A stretch of DNA of 64,000 bases, taken from positions 124,001-188,000 of the forward strand of contig NZ_JAEEGA010000001.1 in NCBI RefSeq assembly GCF_017829975.1, written 5' to 3'. Made by a program: the position numbers and the translations under genes. Below are positions 17,534 through 27,015 of this stretch, one piece after another; the stretch's first letter is position 1, and each line of letters starts with the position of its first letter. The notes beneath the pieces were generated by a model. It had not been told where the DNA came from. It did no database searches and was given only the letters and a program-made list of their open reading frames with translations. This DNA is from Vagococcus allomyrinae (GTDB lineage: Bacteria > Bacillota > Bacilli > Lactobacillales > Vagococcaceae).

Positions 17534-19750
17534 ATGTTTAAGAGAAATTTGCTGTTTAGAACATTTTTAACCTTTTCTATTGTTGTTTTTTTATACAGTG
17601 GGTTATTGATGTGGACGACGATTGCCAAGCATTATGAACGGTTAGCTTATCAGAATAACAGCTTGAATGAACAGTTTTTGGAAAAGACCAGTCTGTCGAT
17701 AGACAATCGTTTGGAAGTGTTATTTACTTATATTAATTTTCTATCAGAGAAGGAAAGTATCGATCAGTATTTACGGGAAGAAGACAATGAGTTTGCTTCT
17801 TTTTCTACCTTGTATGACGACCTCGTGAACAATTTATTTTCCATTAGCCAACTAGGATTCAATATTGGGGTAGCTAAGGACATTAACGGGTATATCGTTT
17901 CCCCAGATGGTTATTTTTTGTTTGATGATTATATCAAACATTTAGATTTGGAGAAGGAATTGTATCGGATTAAAAATATTTTGTCGAATAAAACAAACTC
18001 CACTTATGAGTACATTGCTGGACGAGATAAGTCGATCATGATTATCAAACAAACACAAGAATCTACGCAAAAAAGCATTTATTATTTTATTGTCTTTGAT
18101 AATGGGGTGGTTTTGCCGGATAGTTTACCTAATGACACTGGAATGTTTGTTTTTGGTAATCAGGATAGCCGCCTATTTGAGATCGGTCCGCCTAAAGAGT
18201 TAAACTTGGGATTACCGAAAGGACGGGATAATAAGGGACTGGTTTCTTCGGAAAAAATCGATGACCAAACTTTTTTTATGAGGCGCTCAGGTGTGATACC
18301 TTCCATGACCTATTATTACAGCGTGCCAAATACGAAAGTGACAGCGTTGACTAAAGAATCCGTCAGCAGTTTGATTTGGATGTTGTCTTCATTGGTTATT
18401 ATGGGAGTGGGCATTGTCTTTTTCAGCAGTCGAAAAAATTATATGCCAATCAAACAGATTTTACAAAACTTTGATGATCACCAAGATAAAAACAGAGATT
18501 TACTAGCGGATCAAAATGAATTGGATTTTATCTTGGAAAATATTAAACGAATCAATGCGGCTAATCAGGAATTGGAGTTGGAATATTCCAAGTCTCTCTA
18601 TGCCATGCAGGAGGATTTCTTAAAAGAGGTTATTTTTGGTGCTACTGATAATCTGGCGGCTAAGCTGTCGGAGCTGCAGTTGACAGACTATCAGAATGGT
18701 GGCACTTTGGTAATCTTGTCATTGGAAGGGGTATCGGAGTTAGAGGCCAATTTAAGTGAGTTTAATGTGTTAACGCTGCGCAAACGGATCATTCAAACGT
18801 ATCAGGCGTCTATGAATAGTCAGCTCTTTATGCCGGTAGCCATCGATTATCGTCGCTTTTGTTTGTTCTTTTTAGAGAAAGATATTCGCGAGGTGACCGC
18901 AGTATTGGAAGCTCTTAAGAATTTGATTGAAAAGGAGAACGCGGTGGATATTACCTTTACTATTGCCAATCCAATCGCGGACATTGCCAGATTGCCCCAC
19001 GCGTATAATGAGGCTTTAAGCCTGCTTGATGTGAAGTACTCTTTTGTTGAAACGAAAATTATTTCCACTAAGAGCCCAGCCATTAACAATCGAGAGGATT
19101 ACAACTATAGCTTGGAGTCAGAGCAATTGTTTTTAAATACGTTAAAGACAAAAAATTATGGTGAAGGCATTAAGTATATCGTGGATTTGACTCATGACAA
19201 TTTTACTAAGCGGCAAATGAACATTCACAGTACCATTGAATTTAAGTATGCCTTGATTAACACCATTAAGCGCAGCTTGAATTATGTCAATAAGTCATTT
19301 TTGGAATTTTCCAATAGTCATTATCTATTGTTTGAGAAAATTACGAGCAATGATTCAGGGGTGTTGGAAGACGCCTTTGTCCATATTTTTACGCGAGTTA
19401 TTCAAGAAGTAAAGGCGGTCAATGAAGGGACCGATAAGACGACACCGGAGCGTATTGTGGAATATTTGCAAGAAAATTATCAGGGAGATATTTCTCTGAC
19501 GGCTATTGCGACCCGCTTCAATTTATCGGAATCCTATGTCAGTCGGGTGATCAAGGAAGCCACTGGGACGAGTTTTAAAAACTATATCAATGCGTTAAAA
19601 GTCGATAAAGCCAAGGAATTGTTGTCCACAGGAAAATTTAAGGTAAACGAAGTATCTGAGATGGTAGGATGTAATAACGTTAATACCTTTATTCGGATTT
19701 TTAAACAATTTGAAGGTCAGTCACCGGGGCAATTTATGCGTGACTGCTAA
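17534..19750 (+). CDS. Membrane-anchored AraC-family regulator (YesN-like)
   Basis: 738 aa. A first membrane helix (about 11-30), an extracytoplasmic sensor (about 30-275), a second helix (about 280-300) with a linker, and two AraC-type HTH motifs at the C-terminus (about 640-738; ISLTAIATRFNLSESYVSRVIKE and KVNEVSEMVGCNNVNTFIRIFKQFEGQSPGQF). Such proteins couple sugar sensing outside the cell to gene activation. Being last in the mannoside operon, it most likely regulates that operon's promoter. Confidence 0.88.
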   Translation: MFKRNLLFRTFLTFSIVVFLYSGLLMWTTIAKHYERLAYQNNSLNEQFLEKTSLSIDNRLEVLFTYINFLSEKESIDQYLREEDNEFASFSTLYDDLVNNLFSISQLGFNIGVAKDINGYIVSPDGYFLFDDYIKHLDLEKELYRIKNILSNKTNSTYEYIAGRDKSIMIIKQTQESTQKSIYYFIVFDNGVVLPDSLPNDTGMFVFGNQDSRLFEIGPPKELNLGLPKGRDNKGLVSSEKIDDQTFFMRRSGVIPSMTYYYSVPNTKVTALTKESVSSLIWMLSSLVIMGVGIVFFSSRKNYMPIKQILQNFDDHQDKNRDLLADQNELDFILENIKRINAANQELELEYSKSLYAMQEDFLKEVIFGATDNLAAKLSELQLTDYQNGGTLVILSLEGVSELEANLSEFNVLTLRKRIIQTYQASMNSQLFMPVAIDYRRFCLFFLEKDIREVTAVLEALKNLIEKENAVDITFTIANPIADIARLPHAYNEALSLLDVKYSFVETKIISTKSPAINNREDYNYSLESEQLFLNTLKTKNYGEGIKYIVDLTHDNFTKRQMNIHSTIEFKYALINTIKRSLNYVNKSFLEFSNSHYLLFEKITSNDSGVLEDAFVHIFTRVIQEVKAVNEGTDKTTPERIVEYLQENYQGDISLTAIATRFNLSESYVSRVIKEATGTSFKNYINALKVDKAKELLSTGKFKVNEVSEMVGCNNVNTFIRIFKQFEGQSPGQFMRDC

Positions 19751-19763
19751 AGGGAAACCAAAG

Positions 19764-19800
19764 AAGTGCCACTATTATGTCTTAATATTGGCGCTTTTTT
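19764..19800 (+). terminator. Terminator of the mannoside operon
   Basis: AAGTGCCA/TGGCGCTT stem with one G-U pair and a TTTTTT tail, 14 bp after the AraC-type gene. Confidence 0.7.
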
Positions 19801-19815
19801 GTGCTACACTTAAAG

Positions 19816-19882
19816 TATATAGCTCCCATTAAATAATCATCCAATGGAACTATCTGTTTGATTATTTAACATGATGTATATA
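19816..19882 (+). repeat. Repeat family copy 1 (short form, MITE-like)
   Basis: 67 bp with imperfect 23-bp terminal inverted repeats: the left starts TATATAGCTCCCATT, the right, read inward, TATATACATCATGTT, and both end TTAAATAATC. The interior CCAATGGAACTATCTG also occurs in copies 2 (inverted) and 3. This copy lacks the hairpin core present in the other two. A TATAAT at 19879-19884 with TTGATT 15 bp upstream at the right end could fire outward into the next genes. Confidence 0.75.
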
Positions 19883-19960
19883 ATAAAACTGGTAATTGGC
19901 TAGTTGCATCGGAACAAATAAGGAGATAGCTGTGGGGTTTATCATCGGGAGGTGATAAGA

Positions 19961-20203
19961 ATGAGAGACGAACTTAATGAAGAGTTAACTTTGATGTTGC
20001 TGTATTTGAATAGCTGGCAGGAAAAATTAGGTGATTTTCAAGTGACTAGAAGTTGGAAAGGCTATGATTATGCGACGTTAAACCTGTTGTCAGAAAAAGG
20101 ATTAATTGACGGTTCTGGGCGCAAAAAATCAGTCTACTTTTATCCTCAAGGGGTGGAAGAAGCCAAGCGGTTGTTTGAAAAGTATGGGTTAAAAATTGAT
20201 TGA
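19961..20203 (+). CDS. DUF6429-like small protein
   Basis: 80 aa. The start MRDELNEELTLMLLYLNSW and the body with RSWKGYDY and a C-terminal small wHTH-like segment resemble the DUF6429 family of unknown function. ATG 19961 is chosen because GGGAGGTGAT lies 5-12 bases before it. It is followed at 57 bp by another small gene, probably in the same transcript. Confidence 0.65.
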   Translation: MRDELNEELTLMLLYLNSWQEKLGDFQVTRSWKGYDYATLNLLSEKGLIDGSGRKKSVYFYPQGVEEAKRLFEKYGLKID

Positions 20204-20260
20204 TTGTGACTTTTGAAAGGCGGATCTCGCAGGATAGTACGCATTAGAAAGCGGGTTAAA

Positions 20261-20488
20261 ATGGCAGAATTTGAAAAAGATTTTATCATGAGACAAACCA
20301 AAGATATGGCCAAGGCTTTGGCTAAGTTTATGGAGAAAGACGACGTGGATGATTTGCTAAAACTAGATGAAAAACATACCGATCAAGTCGAAGACCACGT
20401 TGACGTAGATGCCAAGATAGCTGAGGAACTGGTAAGGCTTAAGGGGAAAACAAGCGAGCGACGAACGGAGATAATCGAAGAAGATTAA
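20261..20488 (+). CDS. DUF6483-like small acidic protein
   Basis: 75 aa, starting MAEFEKDFIMRQTKDMAKAL, which resembles the opening of DUF6483 proteins. Strongly charged, helical, no membrane segment. ATG 20261 is preferred over an upstream TTG at 20213; its ribosome site (AAGCGGG) is weak. Function unknown. Confidence 0.55.
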   Translation: MAEFEKDFIMRQTKDMAKALAKFMEKDDVDDLLKLDEKHTDQVEDHVDVDAKIAEELVRLKGKTSERRTEIIEED

Positions 20489-20494
20489 GGGCAG

Positions 20495-20525
20495 AAAGCT
20501 GACTGGGGAAGGGAGTTGGCTTTTT
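20495..20525 (+). terminator. Rho-independent terminator
   Basis: AAAGCTGACT/AGTTGGCTTT stem (10 bp, two G-U pairs) followed by TTTTTG, 7 bp after the DUF6483-like stop codon. Confidence 0.65.
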
Positions 20526-20581
20526 GTGCTAGCTTTGTAGCGCGAGGGAGTGGCACGACGGGCTTTTTTGCGTTATACTAG

Positions 20582-20590
20582 CTGATATAA
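20582..20590 (+). promoter_or_regulatory. Extended -10 promoter before cysteine desulfurase
   Basis: TGATATAAT (20582-20590). Transcription would begin at about 20597, exactly at the left edge of repeat copy 2, so the repeat would form most of the 5' leader. Confidence 0.5.
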
Positions 20591-20596
20591 TGGCGA

Positions 20597-20740
20597 CTAG
20601 ATACATCATGTTAAATAATCAAACAGATAGTTCCATTGGATAATTCGCATAATCATCCGCCAAGAGTGGGACTTTCAGCTTTTTTCTGGCTGAAAGTTTA
20701 ACGGTAAAGGAAGATTATTTAATGGGAACTATATAACTAG
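20597..20740 (+). repeat. Repeat family copy 2 (full length, inverted relative to copy 1)
   Basis: About 144 bp bounded by CTAG at both ends. Left arm ATACATCATGTTAAATAATC, right arm GATTATTTAATGGGAACTAT; the interior carries AACAGATAGTTCCATTGGAT and a hairpin ACTTTCAGC/GCTGAAAGT (20671-20697). It ends 16 bp before the cysteine desulfurase start. Confidence 0.78.
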
Positions 20741-20755
20741 TAAAGGATGACGACG

Positions 20756-21901
20756 ATGGAAAGAATCTATTTGGATCACGGGGCAACGACACCGATGCAC
20801 CCCCTTGTAATTGAAAAAATGACCGAGATAATGGCGACTGTCTTCGGCAATCCTTCTAGTATTCATCAGCAAGGGCGACAGGCTCACGGCTTGTTGGAAG
20901 AGGCTCGTAGCAAGATTGCCAATAGTTTAAATGCCAATGACCATGAGATCATTTTTACCAGCGGTGGGACAGAAAGTGATAACAGCGCGATTATGCAAAC
21001 GGCTCATGCCCGAGTGGCAGAGGGGAAACATATCATCACGTCGGCAGTGGAGCATCCTGCTGTTTTAAATACGATGAAAGAACTGGTTCATCAAGGCTTT
21101 GAGGTGACTTATTTACCAGTGAATGAAGCAGGTGGACTCACAGCTGAATCGGTGGCAGAAGTCTTGCGGGAGGACACGATATTAGTGTCTCTAATGTCCC
21201 TTAACAATGAAACGGGGGTTCGTTTTCCAATTGCTGAAATTGGTCAATTACTGGCAGGCCACTCGGCCTATTTTCACACAGATGCCGTTCAAGCATTTGG
21301 TTTAGATGAGCTCGATGTGAAGGCGCTGGGGGTTGATTTTCTCAGTGCGACAGCTCATAAGATCAACGGGCCTAAAGGCATTGGTTTTTTGTATATTCGT
21401 GATGGCATTAGCTTGCCGGCCTTGTTACATGGCGGTGAGCAGGAAGAAAAAAGGCGACCAGGTACTGAAAATTTAGCGGGGATTCAAGGGTTTGCTACGG
21501 CAGTGGAGATTTTGACGCCTGTTGAAAAAGCCAAACGACTGGCTGCGTATGAGCACTTTGGCTTGTTGATTAAAGAGGCGTTGACAGAGGCAGAGATACC
21601 TTTTGTGATCAATGGTGGGCAAGGAGAGAAGTCTCCCCATATTCTAAATTTATGGCTGAAAGGTATCCCTAATGATTTACTTTTAATGCACTTGGATCTT
21701 CAAGGGATTTCTCTGTCGATTGGGTCGGCTTGTACGGCTGGGAATGTGGAACCGTCTCATGTACTGGAAGCGATGTATGGCAAGGGACACCCTAGTACGA
21801 AAGAATCGTTGCGGGTTAGTTTTGGTTTGGGAAACACGGTAGCAGAGATTGAGCTATTTATCGAAAGGTTATTGGAAGTCGTGCATCGGTTAGGGAAATA
21901 G
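20756..21901 (+). CDS. Cysteine desulfurase (IscS/NifS family)
   Basis: 381 aa, PLP enzyme that takes sulfur from cysteine to form alanine plus an enzyme persulfide. The PLP lysine is in SATAHKINGPKG and the active cysteine in SIGSACTAGNVEPS. It is distinct from SufS further along: this short-loop family normally feeds tRNA thiolation (MnmA). ATG 20756 with AAAGGATG is preferred to 20747. A DUF1831 gene follows, as in other Lactobacillales, but mnmA is here 10 kb away. Confidence 0.9.
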   Translation: MERIYLDHGATTPMHPLVIEKMTEIMATVFGNPSSIHQQGRQAHGLLEEARSKIANSLNANDHEIIFTSGGTESDNSAIMQTAHARVAEGKHIITSAVEHPAVLNTMKELVHQGFEVTYLPVNEAGGLTAESVAEVLREDTILVSLMSLNNETGVRFPIAEIGQLLAGHSAYFHTDAVQAFGLDELDVKALGVDFLSATAHKINGPKGIGFLYIRDGISLPALLHGGEQEEKRRPGTENLAGIQGFATAVEILTPVEKAKRLAAYEHFGLLIKEALTEAEIPFVINGGQGEKSPHILNLWLKGIPNDLLLMHLDLQGISLSIGSACTAGNVEPSHVLEAMYGKGHPSTKESLRVSFGLGNTVAEIELFIERLLEVVHRLGK

Positions 21902-21910
21902 TAAATGCCG

Positions 21911-21939
21911 TGGACGGACCATGATTTTATTAGTATAAT
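21911..21939 (+). promoter_or_regulatory. Promoter of the DUF1831 gene
   Basis: TGGACG (21911-21916), 17-bp spacer, TATAAT (21934-21939). It gives DUF1831 its own transcript. Confidence 0.6.
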
Positions 21940-21969
21940 GAAGTATCATAGATTATAGAGGTGAAAAGA

Positions 21970-22317
21970 ATGGCATTTGAGAAACAAGCAACTGTATTAG
22001 GTTGTCCTGTGACGTATAAATTAGGAGAAAACGCTAAAAAGTACACACTTAGAGACAACGGCTTTACTGAAACCAATTCAGGTAATTTACAATTAATCCG
22101 TCCTTTGGATGCAACTCCTCAAAGTAAGCAAGGATTTAAATTGAAAATTACGGTAGCCAAAGATTTGGAAAGCTTTAAAATGTCGATTACGACAGCGAAT
22201 GGCATGAAAGCCATGAATATTTTTAATAACGATAAATTTGAAATGAACCAGGAGAAGTTTTACTTCCTGATGGATGGCATGATTGATCGCGGTTGTTTTG
22301 CTAAGGTAACTGAATAA
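21970..22317 (+). CDS. DUF1831 domain protein
   Basis: 115 aa (MAFEKQATVLGCPVTYKLGE...), a Lactobacillales-restricted family usually found beside a cysteine desulfurase. Biochemical role unknown; sulfur trafficking or tRNA thiolation is inferred from context only. ATG 21970 has AGAGGTG 6 bases upstream. A strong terminator follows. Confidence 0.8.
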   Translation: MAFEKQATVLGCPVTYKLGENAKKYTLRDNGFTETNSGNLQLIRPLDATPQSKQGFKLKITVAKDLESFKMSITTANGMKAMNIFNNDKFEMNQEKFYFLMDGMIDRGCFAKVTE

Positions 22318-22329
22318 GCATTTAGAGTG

Positions 22330-22381
22330 CATTTTTTGTTTTTCCTTCTTTAAGGGAAAAGGAAAAAGCACTCTTTTTTTG
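22330..22381 (+). terminator. Long terminator hairpin
   Basis: AGAGTGC ... GCACTCT with an internal A/T-rich stem (TTTTTCCTT/AAGGAAAAA) and a TTTTTTT tail. It terminates the DUF1831 transcript. Confidence 0.75.
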
Positions 22382-22421
22382 TCTAATGAGCGCTTTATTC
22401 AGAAATGTTGCTTGAAGTGTG

Positions 22422-22790
22422 TTAGACAAAAAGACACCATCTGATGCCGAACTGGTCAATGAAATCAACCAGACATGAGCTGTAGTCGGTAGCGGTCATC
22501 GGTGTGAGGATATTGGCCCCATTTTTGAGCGTATCGAATGCTCGCTGAACTTTTTCAATGTCCTCTTTGTCAAAGTGAAAGCAAAACTGCATCGTATTAC
22601 CAGAGATTGGTTGTTCTTCACGAGTTTCGGACAATGCGAGTGTTTGGCCAAAAATGTCGAGTTCAGCGTGATAGTAGGTGCCATCCTCATTTAAAACATG
22701 ATAAGTCAGAGTTGCTTCAAAAGCAGCTTGATAAGCGTTGACTGCTTCAACGCTATTTTTAACATAAGCTTGCATAAATGTTCGCTTCAA
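22422..22790 (-). CDS. VOC (PhnB-like) family protein
   Basis: 122 aa, single VOC domain resembling PhnB/glyoxalase-type proteins (YQAAFEATLTYHVLNEDGTYYHAELDIFGQ; FCFHFDKEDIEKVQRAFDTL). The function is not assignable: bleomycin-like resistance, dioxygenase or isomerase folds share this architecture. The start is TTG at 22790: AAAGGAGG is 8 bases upstream, while the first ATG (22775) is too far away. Single-gene transcript. Confidence 0.75.
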   Translation of the reverse strand: MKRTFMQAYVKNSVEAVNAYQAAFEATLTYHVLNEDGTYYHAELDIFGQTLALSETREEQPISGNTMQFCFHFDKEDIEKVQRAFDTLKNGANILTPMTATDYSSCLVDFIDQFGIRWCLFV

Positions 22791-22805
22791 ATTTAAAACC
22801 TCCTT

Positions 22806-23209
22806 TTAAGTATGTTAACACAAATAAAAATTGATTAATCTTTTTTTAAAAAATACACTGATGAAGAGATCGCTGTATTGACCTGTTTATTTTCTGAATT
22901 AGCCGGATGAGTCTATTAACTTTATTTGAACAGATATCAGCTTAAATAAGGAGGGACACCCTACAAAAAGGGGGATGGTAACGATTGATTGTTGAACAAG
23001 GTAGGAAAAGAGGGATTTGTGAACAATTTATGCTCTTAGTATTAGATAAAAATATGGTTGAATCGAAAGGAAACTATTGATTAATAAGGGATTAAGCCGT
23101 ATTATTAAGGAAGGTATTTATTTCGTATAAAGGCCGGTTTGTGAACTTTAATGAACAATAATCCGTTTAAATAAGGTAATAATTATGATGATTAGAAGGT
23201 AGGTTAGGG
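22806..23209. other. Intergenic region before the ABC exporter
   Basis: About 400 bp with several purine-rich stretches and no convincing coding frame. The only supported element is the promoter at 23077-23105. Confidence 0.5.
23077..23105 (+). promoter_or_regulatory. Promoter of the ABC exporter
   Basis: TTGATT, 17-bp spacer, TATTAT. Predicted leader about 100 nt. Confidence 0.55.
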
Positions 23210-23905
23210 ATGATTGAATTAAAAGAAGTGTGTAAAACGTATAATAGCGGTGGTGTCCCTTTTATGGTGAGCAAAAATATTACGCTTCATATTCAACCAA
23301 GGGAGTTTGCCATTTTATTAGGCGAATCTGGCACAGGGAAGTCGACGATTTTAAATATTATTAGTGGATTAGAGACTGTCGACCAGGGGCAAGTAATCAT
23401 TGATAAAGTTGATATTAGCCATTATTCACAGGATCAGTTAGCAGATTTCCGCAAAGAAAATCTGGGGTTTGTTTTTCAAACATATAATCTAATTCCTAAT
23501 TTGACTGTCAGAGAAAATGTGGAATTGATCGCTAAAATGAAGAAAAATAGTCTTGATGTGGATGTTGTATTGGAACAAGTAGGATTAAGCCATCGCCTCG
23601 AAAGCTTTCCCAATCAACTTTCTGGTGGCGAACAACAACGCGTTTCGATTGCTCGCGCCTTGGTAAAAAAACCAAAGATCTTATTGTGTGATGAACCAAC
23701 TGGGGCGTTAGATAATCAGACGAGTCATGAAATATTGACGTTGCTGCAAAATCTGCCTAAACAATATGACACAACCGTTTTAATGGTGACACACAATCGG
23801 GCTATTATGGAGATGGCAAACTTGATTGTGGAGGTCTCTGACGGTGAAATATTGAAGCAAACCACAATTGACCATCCAAAACCAGTCAATTGTTTAAATT
23901 GGTAA
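23210..23905 (+). CDS. ABC transporter ATP-binding protein (MacB/LolD type)
   Basis: 231 aa. Walker [11 protein letters not shown]-loop in [19 protein letters not shown], signature [15 protein letters not shown], Walker [13 protein letters not shown] and H-loop VTHN. The EPTGALD form is typical of the MacB/LolD/FtsE group that powers FtsX-type permeases. It precedes its permease by 12 bp. Substrate unknown; no two-component system lies alongside as in bacitracin-type modules. Confidence 0.92.
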   Translation: MIELKEVCKTYNSGGVPFMVSKNITLHIQPREFAILLGESGTGKSTILNIISGLETVDQGQVIIDKVDISHYSQDQLADFRKENLGFVFQTYNLIPNLTVRENVELIAKMKKNSLDVDVVLEQVGLSHRLESFPNQLSGGEQQRVSIARALVKKPKILLCDEPTGALDNQTSHEILTLLQNLPKQYDTTVLMVTHNRAIMEMANLIVEVSDGEILKQTTIDHPKPVNCLNW

Positions 23906-23917
23906 GGAGAGACTAAC

Positions 23918-26900
23918 ATGCAGAGGATTTTGAGAAAAGATTTAGTCAGGGAAGTAAAAAAATCCTTTGCTCGATTTATATCGATTGCGATACTAATTGG
24001 TATGGGGACCACTTTTTTTATTGGCTTGAATTCAGCAGCACCAACTATGTTGCATACCGCCAATGCTTATTTTAAGGAATATCATTATCAAGATTTAAAG
24101 GTGATCGCGCCAGTAGCGTTTAATTTGGAGGATGTTCAGCAACTGTCAGAAATTGACTTAGTTGAGAATGGTACTTTAGGTCATTTGGCTCAAACCCTTA
24201 CTCAACCAGGTAATTTGGTTCTGGAAGTTCTGTCTTTTAAGGATCAAAAGGAGCAGTTCAAGTTAATTGAAGGTCGTTACCCTGAAATAAGTGGCGAACT
24301 AGTGCTTGATAGTAAAGGTCGTAAAAATTACCAACTTGGCGAGGAACTTTCTTTCTTGGAAGGGGGCAACCATGACCCTGCATTTAAGGAGACTCCTTAT
24401 AAAATAGTTGGGTTTGTGGAATCTACCCGTTACATCAGTAAAAATGCCCGTGGTGTCTCAGCCATTGGCAATGGATCAGTGGACTTGTTCGGTTTGATTG
24501 GGGAAGGTGATTTTACTCAGGAACCTAATACGATTGACATTGAGCTCGTGCCTAAAAGTCGTCAGAAAAACGTGTATTCTTCAGCCTATGAGGCAGATCT
24601 AGTCAAAGCTAAGGCGGCAGTTGACGTCTTTGTGGAAACAAAAATTGCTGAAACGACAAGCGATATCAAGTCAGAGCTACAAGATCAAGAGAAGGATCTG
24701 GCTAAACAACAACGGGAAGTGGCTGAACAGGAAAAGGAATTGGCAGAGGAGTTACAGGAACTTTCCGATAAGAAGGTGTCCCTTGAAGAAGAAAAAAAGC
24801 AAGCGTTGGCGGCCTATGAGACGGCTCAAAACCTGTTAACGGAACATCGAGAGCAATTGACAGAAGTGAAGAACCGACTCTCAATTTCTGAAGGGGCAAT
24901 TGCTAGTGAAGGCAAACGACTGGAAAGTGTGGCGAAGCAAATCGCCACTCAGCAGGAAGAGCTGGCTCAATTGCAAGGACAAGCAGATTCACAAGAAAGC
25001 TTGTCTCAATTAGAAGAAACTTATCAGCGTTTGGTAGCATCATATGAAAAAGAAGCCGGCTTGCATCAAATTGAATTAGGAAAACTATCGGTAATTCGCC
25101 AACAGTTTCTTAGTATCGACCAGTTAGTTCAGCTCGAAACAGTTAACTTGCCTGATGTCGACCTGATAACGGCACAGTTTGCCAATCTTGAAAAAGAGCG
25201 GTCTGATGGAGCCAAACAATTAGCCGATAGTTTGGCCAAGTTAAAGGAAACTTCAACAGAATTTGATAATGGTTTGGCTGAATTGACTCGTGAAGAAGCT
25301 AAGGCTGAGCTGCTGTCTTACAAGATTCAGGGCATTGATGAGACAGAGACGTTTACTCCTTTTAAAGAAAACATTGAACGGTTAGGTGTTGTCAGTAAAG
25401 TGGTTCCCTTTGTCTTTTTCTTTGTGGCCTTTATTATTACGACCACTCTGATTTTGCGGATGATTGATCAATCTCGAGAGCAAATTGGAACTCTTTTAGC
25501 ACTAGGAATCCATCGTCGTCAAATAATTAAGAAATACACCTTGTATACGTTGATTTCAAGCGTGATCGGCTTGGGGTTAGGGATCTATCTTGGGGTTTTT
25601 GGTTTATCGCAAGTGATCATCAACTTGTATTCCCCCATGTATAACTTCAGTGATTACCAGTCTCAGGTATACCCTTCTTATATTATTATATCTTTATTGG
25701 CTAGTGTGATTTCAGTGGTGATTATTCCGTATGTTGTCTACAGCCGGTTATTTAAACTGCCGGCGTTACAGCTGATTCGCCCGAAGGTTGCCAGTAGTGG
25801 CAAGCGCCTGTTAATCGAACGGATACCGGGGTTATGGCGTCAAGTTCCTTTCTTTTTTCAGCGGACGATTCGCAATATCATGAGTTACAAGGTTCGTATG
25901 AGTATTTTATTAATCGGGTTTGTCGGTTGTATGAGTTTATTGTTTATTAGCTTTGGTGCCCGTAATTCTGTTGATCAGTTGCAGAAAAAACAATTTTATG
26001 AGGTATTTAAGTACGATGTTTCAGTGGGGCTTGCCGATGTGACTTCAACAGAGGAAGAGGCTGAATATTCGACGTATATGACTGAAAAAAAGATGAAACA
26101 CTTGCCAGTTTTTCAAGAGAAATGGGAGTCGTTGACAGCTGATAAAAAACGAATTGAGACGTTTCTCGTCAGCCCAGAAGAATCGAAGGTTTTCCATCAG
26201 TATATTGAAATGACCGATGCGGACTCAGGAAAGTCACTGACTTTAGGAGAGTCAGATGTTGTGGTGACGGAAAAACTTGCAAAGATTTTTCAGTTAAAGG
26301 TAGGAGATACTTGGCCGATGGTTAATTCTGAAGGGCTGACGATTACGCCTAAAGTGACCAAAATTGTTAAAAACTATTATTTACATTATGTTTATCTTGG
26401 TAAAAAAGCGTACGAACAATTACTGGGAGAGCCAGCTGTGTATCAGCGCGATTTTTTGCTTGTTGAGAAATGGGGAGACAAGGCATCAGAGGAACTTTTA
26501 AATTTACCAGCTGTTAACAATGTGCACACTCGCCAGCGTGATATTGAGAAGATGGAAGAGATGACGGCTCAATTAAATAATTTGATTGTGGTATTGATTG
26601 TAGCGGCGGTCTTGTTGGGGTTAGTGGTTCTCTATAATTTGGCTTATATCACAATTCTGGAACGAAAGCAGGAAATAGCCGTGATGAGAGTGATGGGCTA
26701 CCGTCAAAAGCAATTGACTCGCTATATTTTTCGTGAGATTTTATTATTGGGATTCTTAGGAATTTTACTTGGTAGTGTGATTGGAAAAGGACTTCATCAG
26801 CTAGTTATGGAACAAGTTGAGTTGGAATTTTTATTCTTTCCCCAAATCGAGTGGTTGAAAGTGTTTAACGAGTCTGGTTTTACGCTCTTAATTATTGCCA

Positions 26901-26974
26901 GCTTGTTAATGATCTTAATGCATCGAAAGATTAAACAAATAAATACGGTCGAAGCCTTAAAGGTGAAGGACTAG
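23918..26974 (+). CDS. FtsX-type ABC permease with long coiled-coil insert
   Basis: 1018 aa. First helix at about 20-40, extracytoplasmic region including a Gln/Glu-rich coiled coil (about 235-440), three helices at about 490-620, a second external domain (about 690-870) and three C-terminal helices (about 880-1010). This is a duplicated MacB-like fold with a mechanotransmission stalk, as in Lactobacillales FtsX-family permeases of about 1000 aa. It probably extracts or exports a lipid or peptide rather than importing a nutrient. Confidence 0.88.
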   Translation: MQRILRKDLVREVKKSFARFISIAILIGMGTTFFIGLNSAAPTMLHTANAYFKEYHYQDLKVIAPVAFNLEDVQQLSEIDLVENGTLGHLAQTLTQPGNLVLEVLSFKDQKEQFKLIEGRYPEISGELVLDSKGRKNYQLGEELSFLEGGNHDPAFKETPYKIVGFVESTRYISKNARGVSAIGNGSVDLFGLIGEGDFTQEPNTIDIELVPKSRQKNVYSSAYEADLVKAKAAVDVFVETKIAETTSDIKSELQDQEKDLAKQQREVAEQEKELAEELQELSDKKVSLEEEKKQALAAYETAQNLLTEHREQLTEVKNRLSISEGAIASEGKRLESVAKQIATQQEELAQLQGQADSQESLSQLEETYQRLVASYEKEAGLHQIELGKLSVIRQQFLSIDQLVQLETVNLPDVDLITAQFANLEKERSDGAKQLADSLAKLKETSTEFDNGLAELTREEAKAELLSYKIQGIDETETFTPFKENIERLGVVSKVVPFVFFFVAFIITTTLILRMIDQSREQIGTLLALGIHRRQIIKKYTLYTLISSVIGLGLGIYLGVFGLSQVIINLYSPMYNFSDYQSQVYPSYIIISLLASVISVVIIPYVVYSRLFKLPALQLIRPKVASSGKRLLIERIPGLWRQVPFFFQRTIRNIMSYKVRMSILLIGFVGCMSLLFISFGARNSVDQLQKKQFYEVFKYDVSVGLADVTSTEEEAEYSTYMTEKKMKHLPVFQEKWESLTADKKRIETFLVSPEESKVFHQYIEMTDADSGKSLTLGESDVVVTEKLAKIFQLKVGDTWPMVNSEGLTITPKVTKIVKNYYLHYVYLGKKAYEQLLGEPAVYQRDFLLVEKWGDKASEELLNLPAVNNVHTRQRDIEKMEEMTAQLNNLIVVLIVAAVLLGLVVLYNLAYITILERKQEIAVMRVMGYRQKQLTRYIFREILLLGFLGILLGSVIGKGLHQLVMEQVELEFLFFPQIEWLKVFNESGFTLLIIASLLMILMHRKIKQINTVEALKVKD

Positions 26975-26978
26975 GACG

Positions 26979-27015
26979 CAAACAAGCTGAGAAAAGTCTC
27001 AGCTTGTTTTTGTTG
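26979..27015. terminator. Bidirectional terminator
   Basis: CAAACAAGCTGAG-aaaagt-CTCAGCTTGTTTTTG serves both the permease (plus) and the methyltransferase (minus). The methyltransferase stop codon (26999-27001) lies inside the hairpin. Confidence 0.85.
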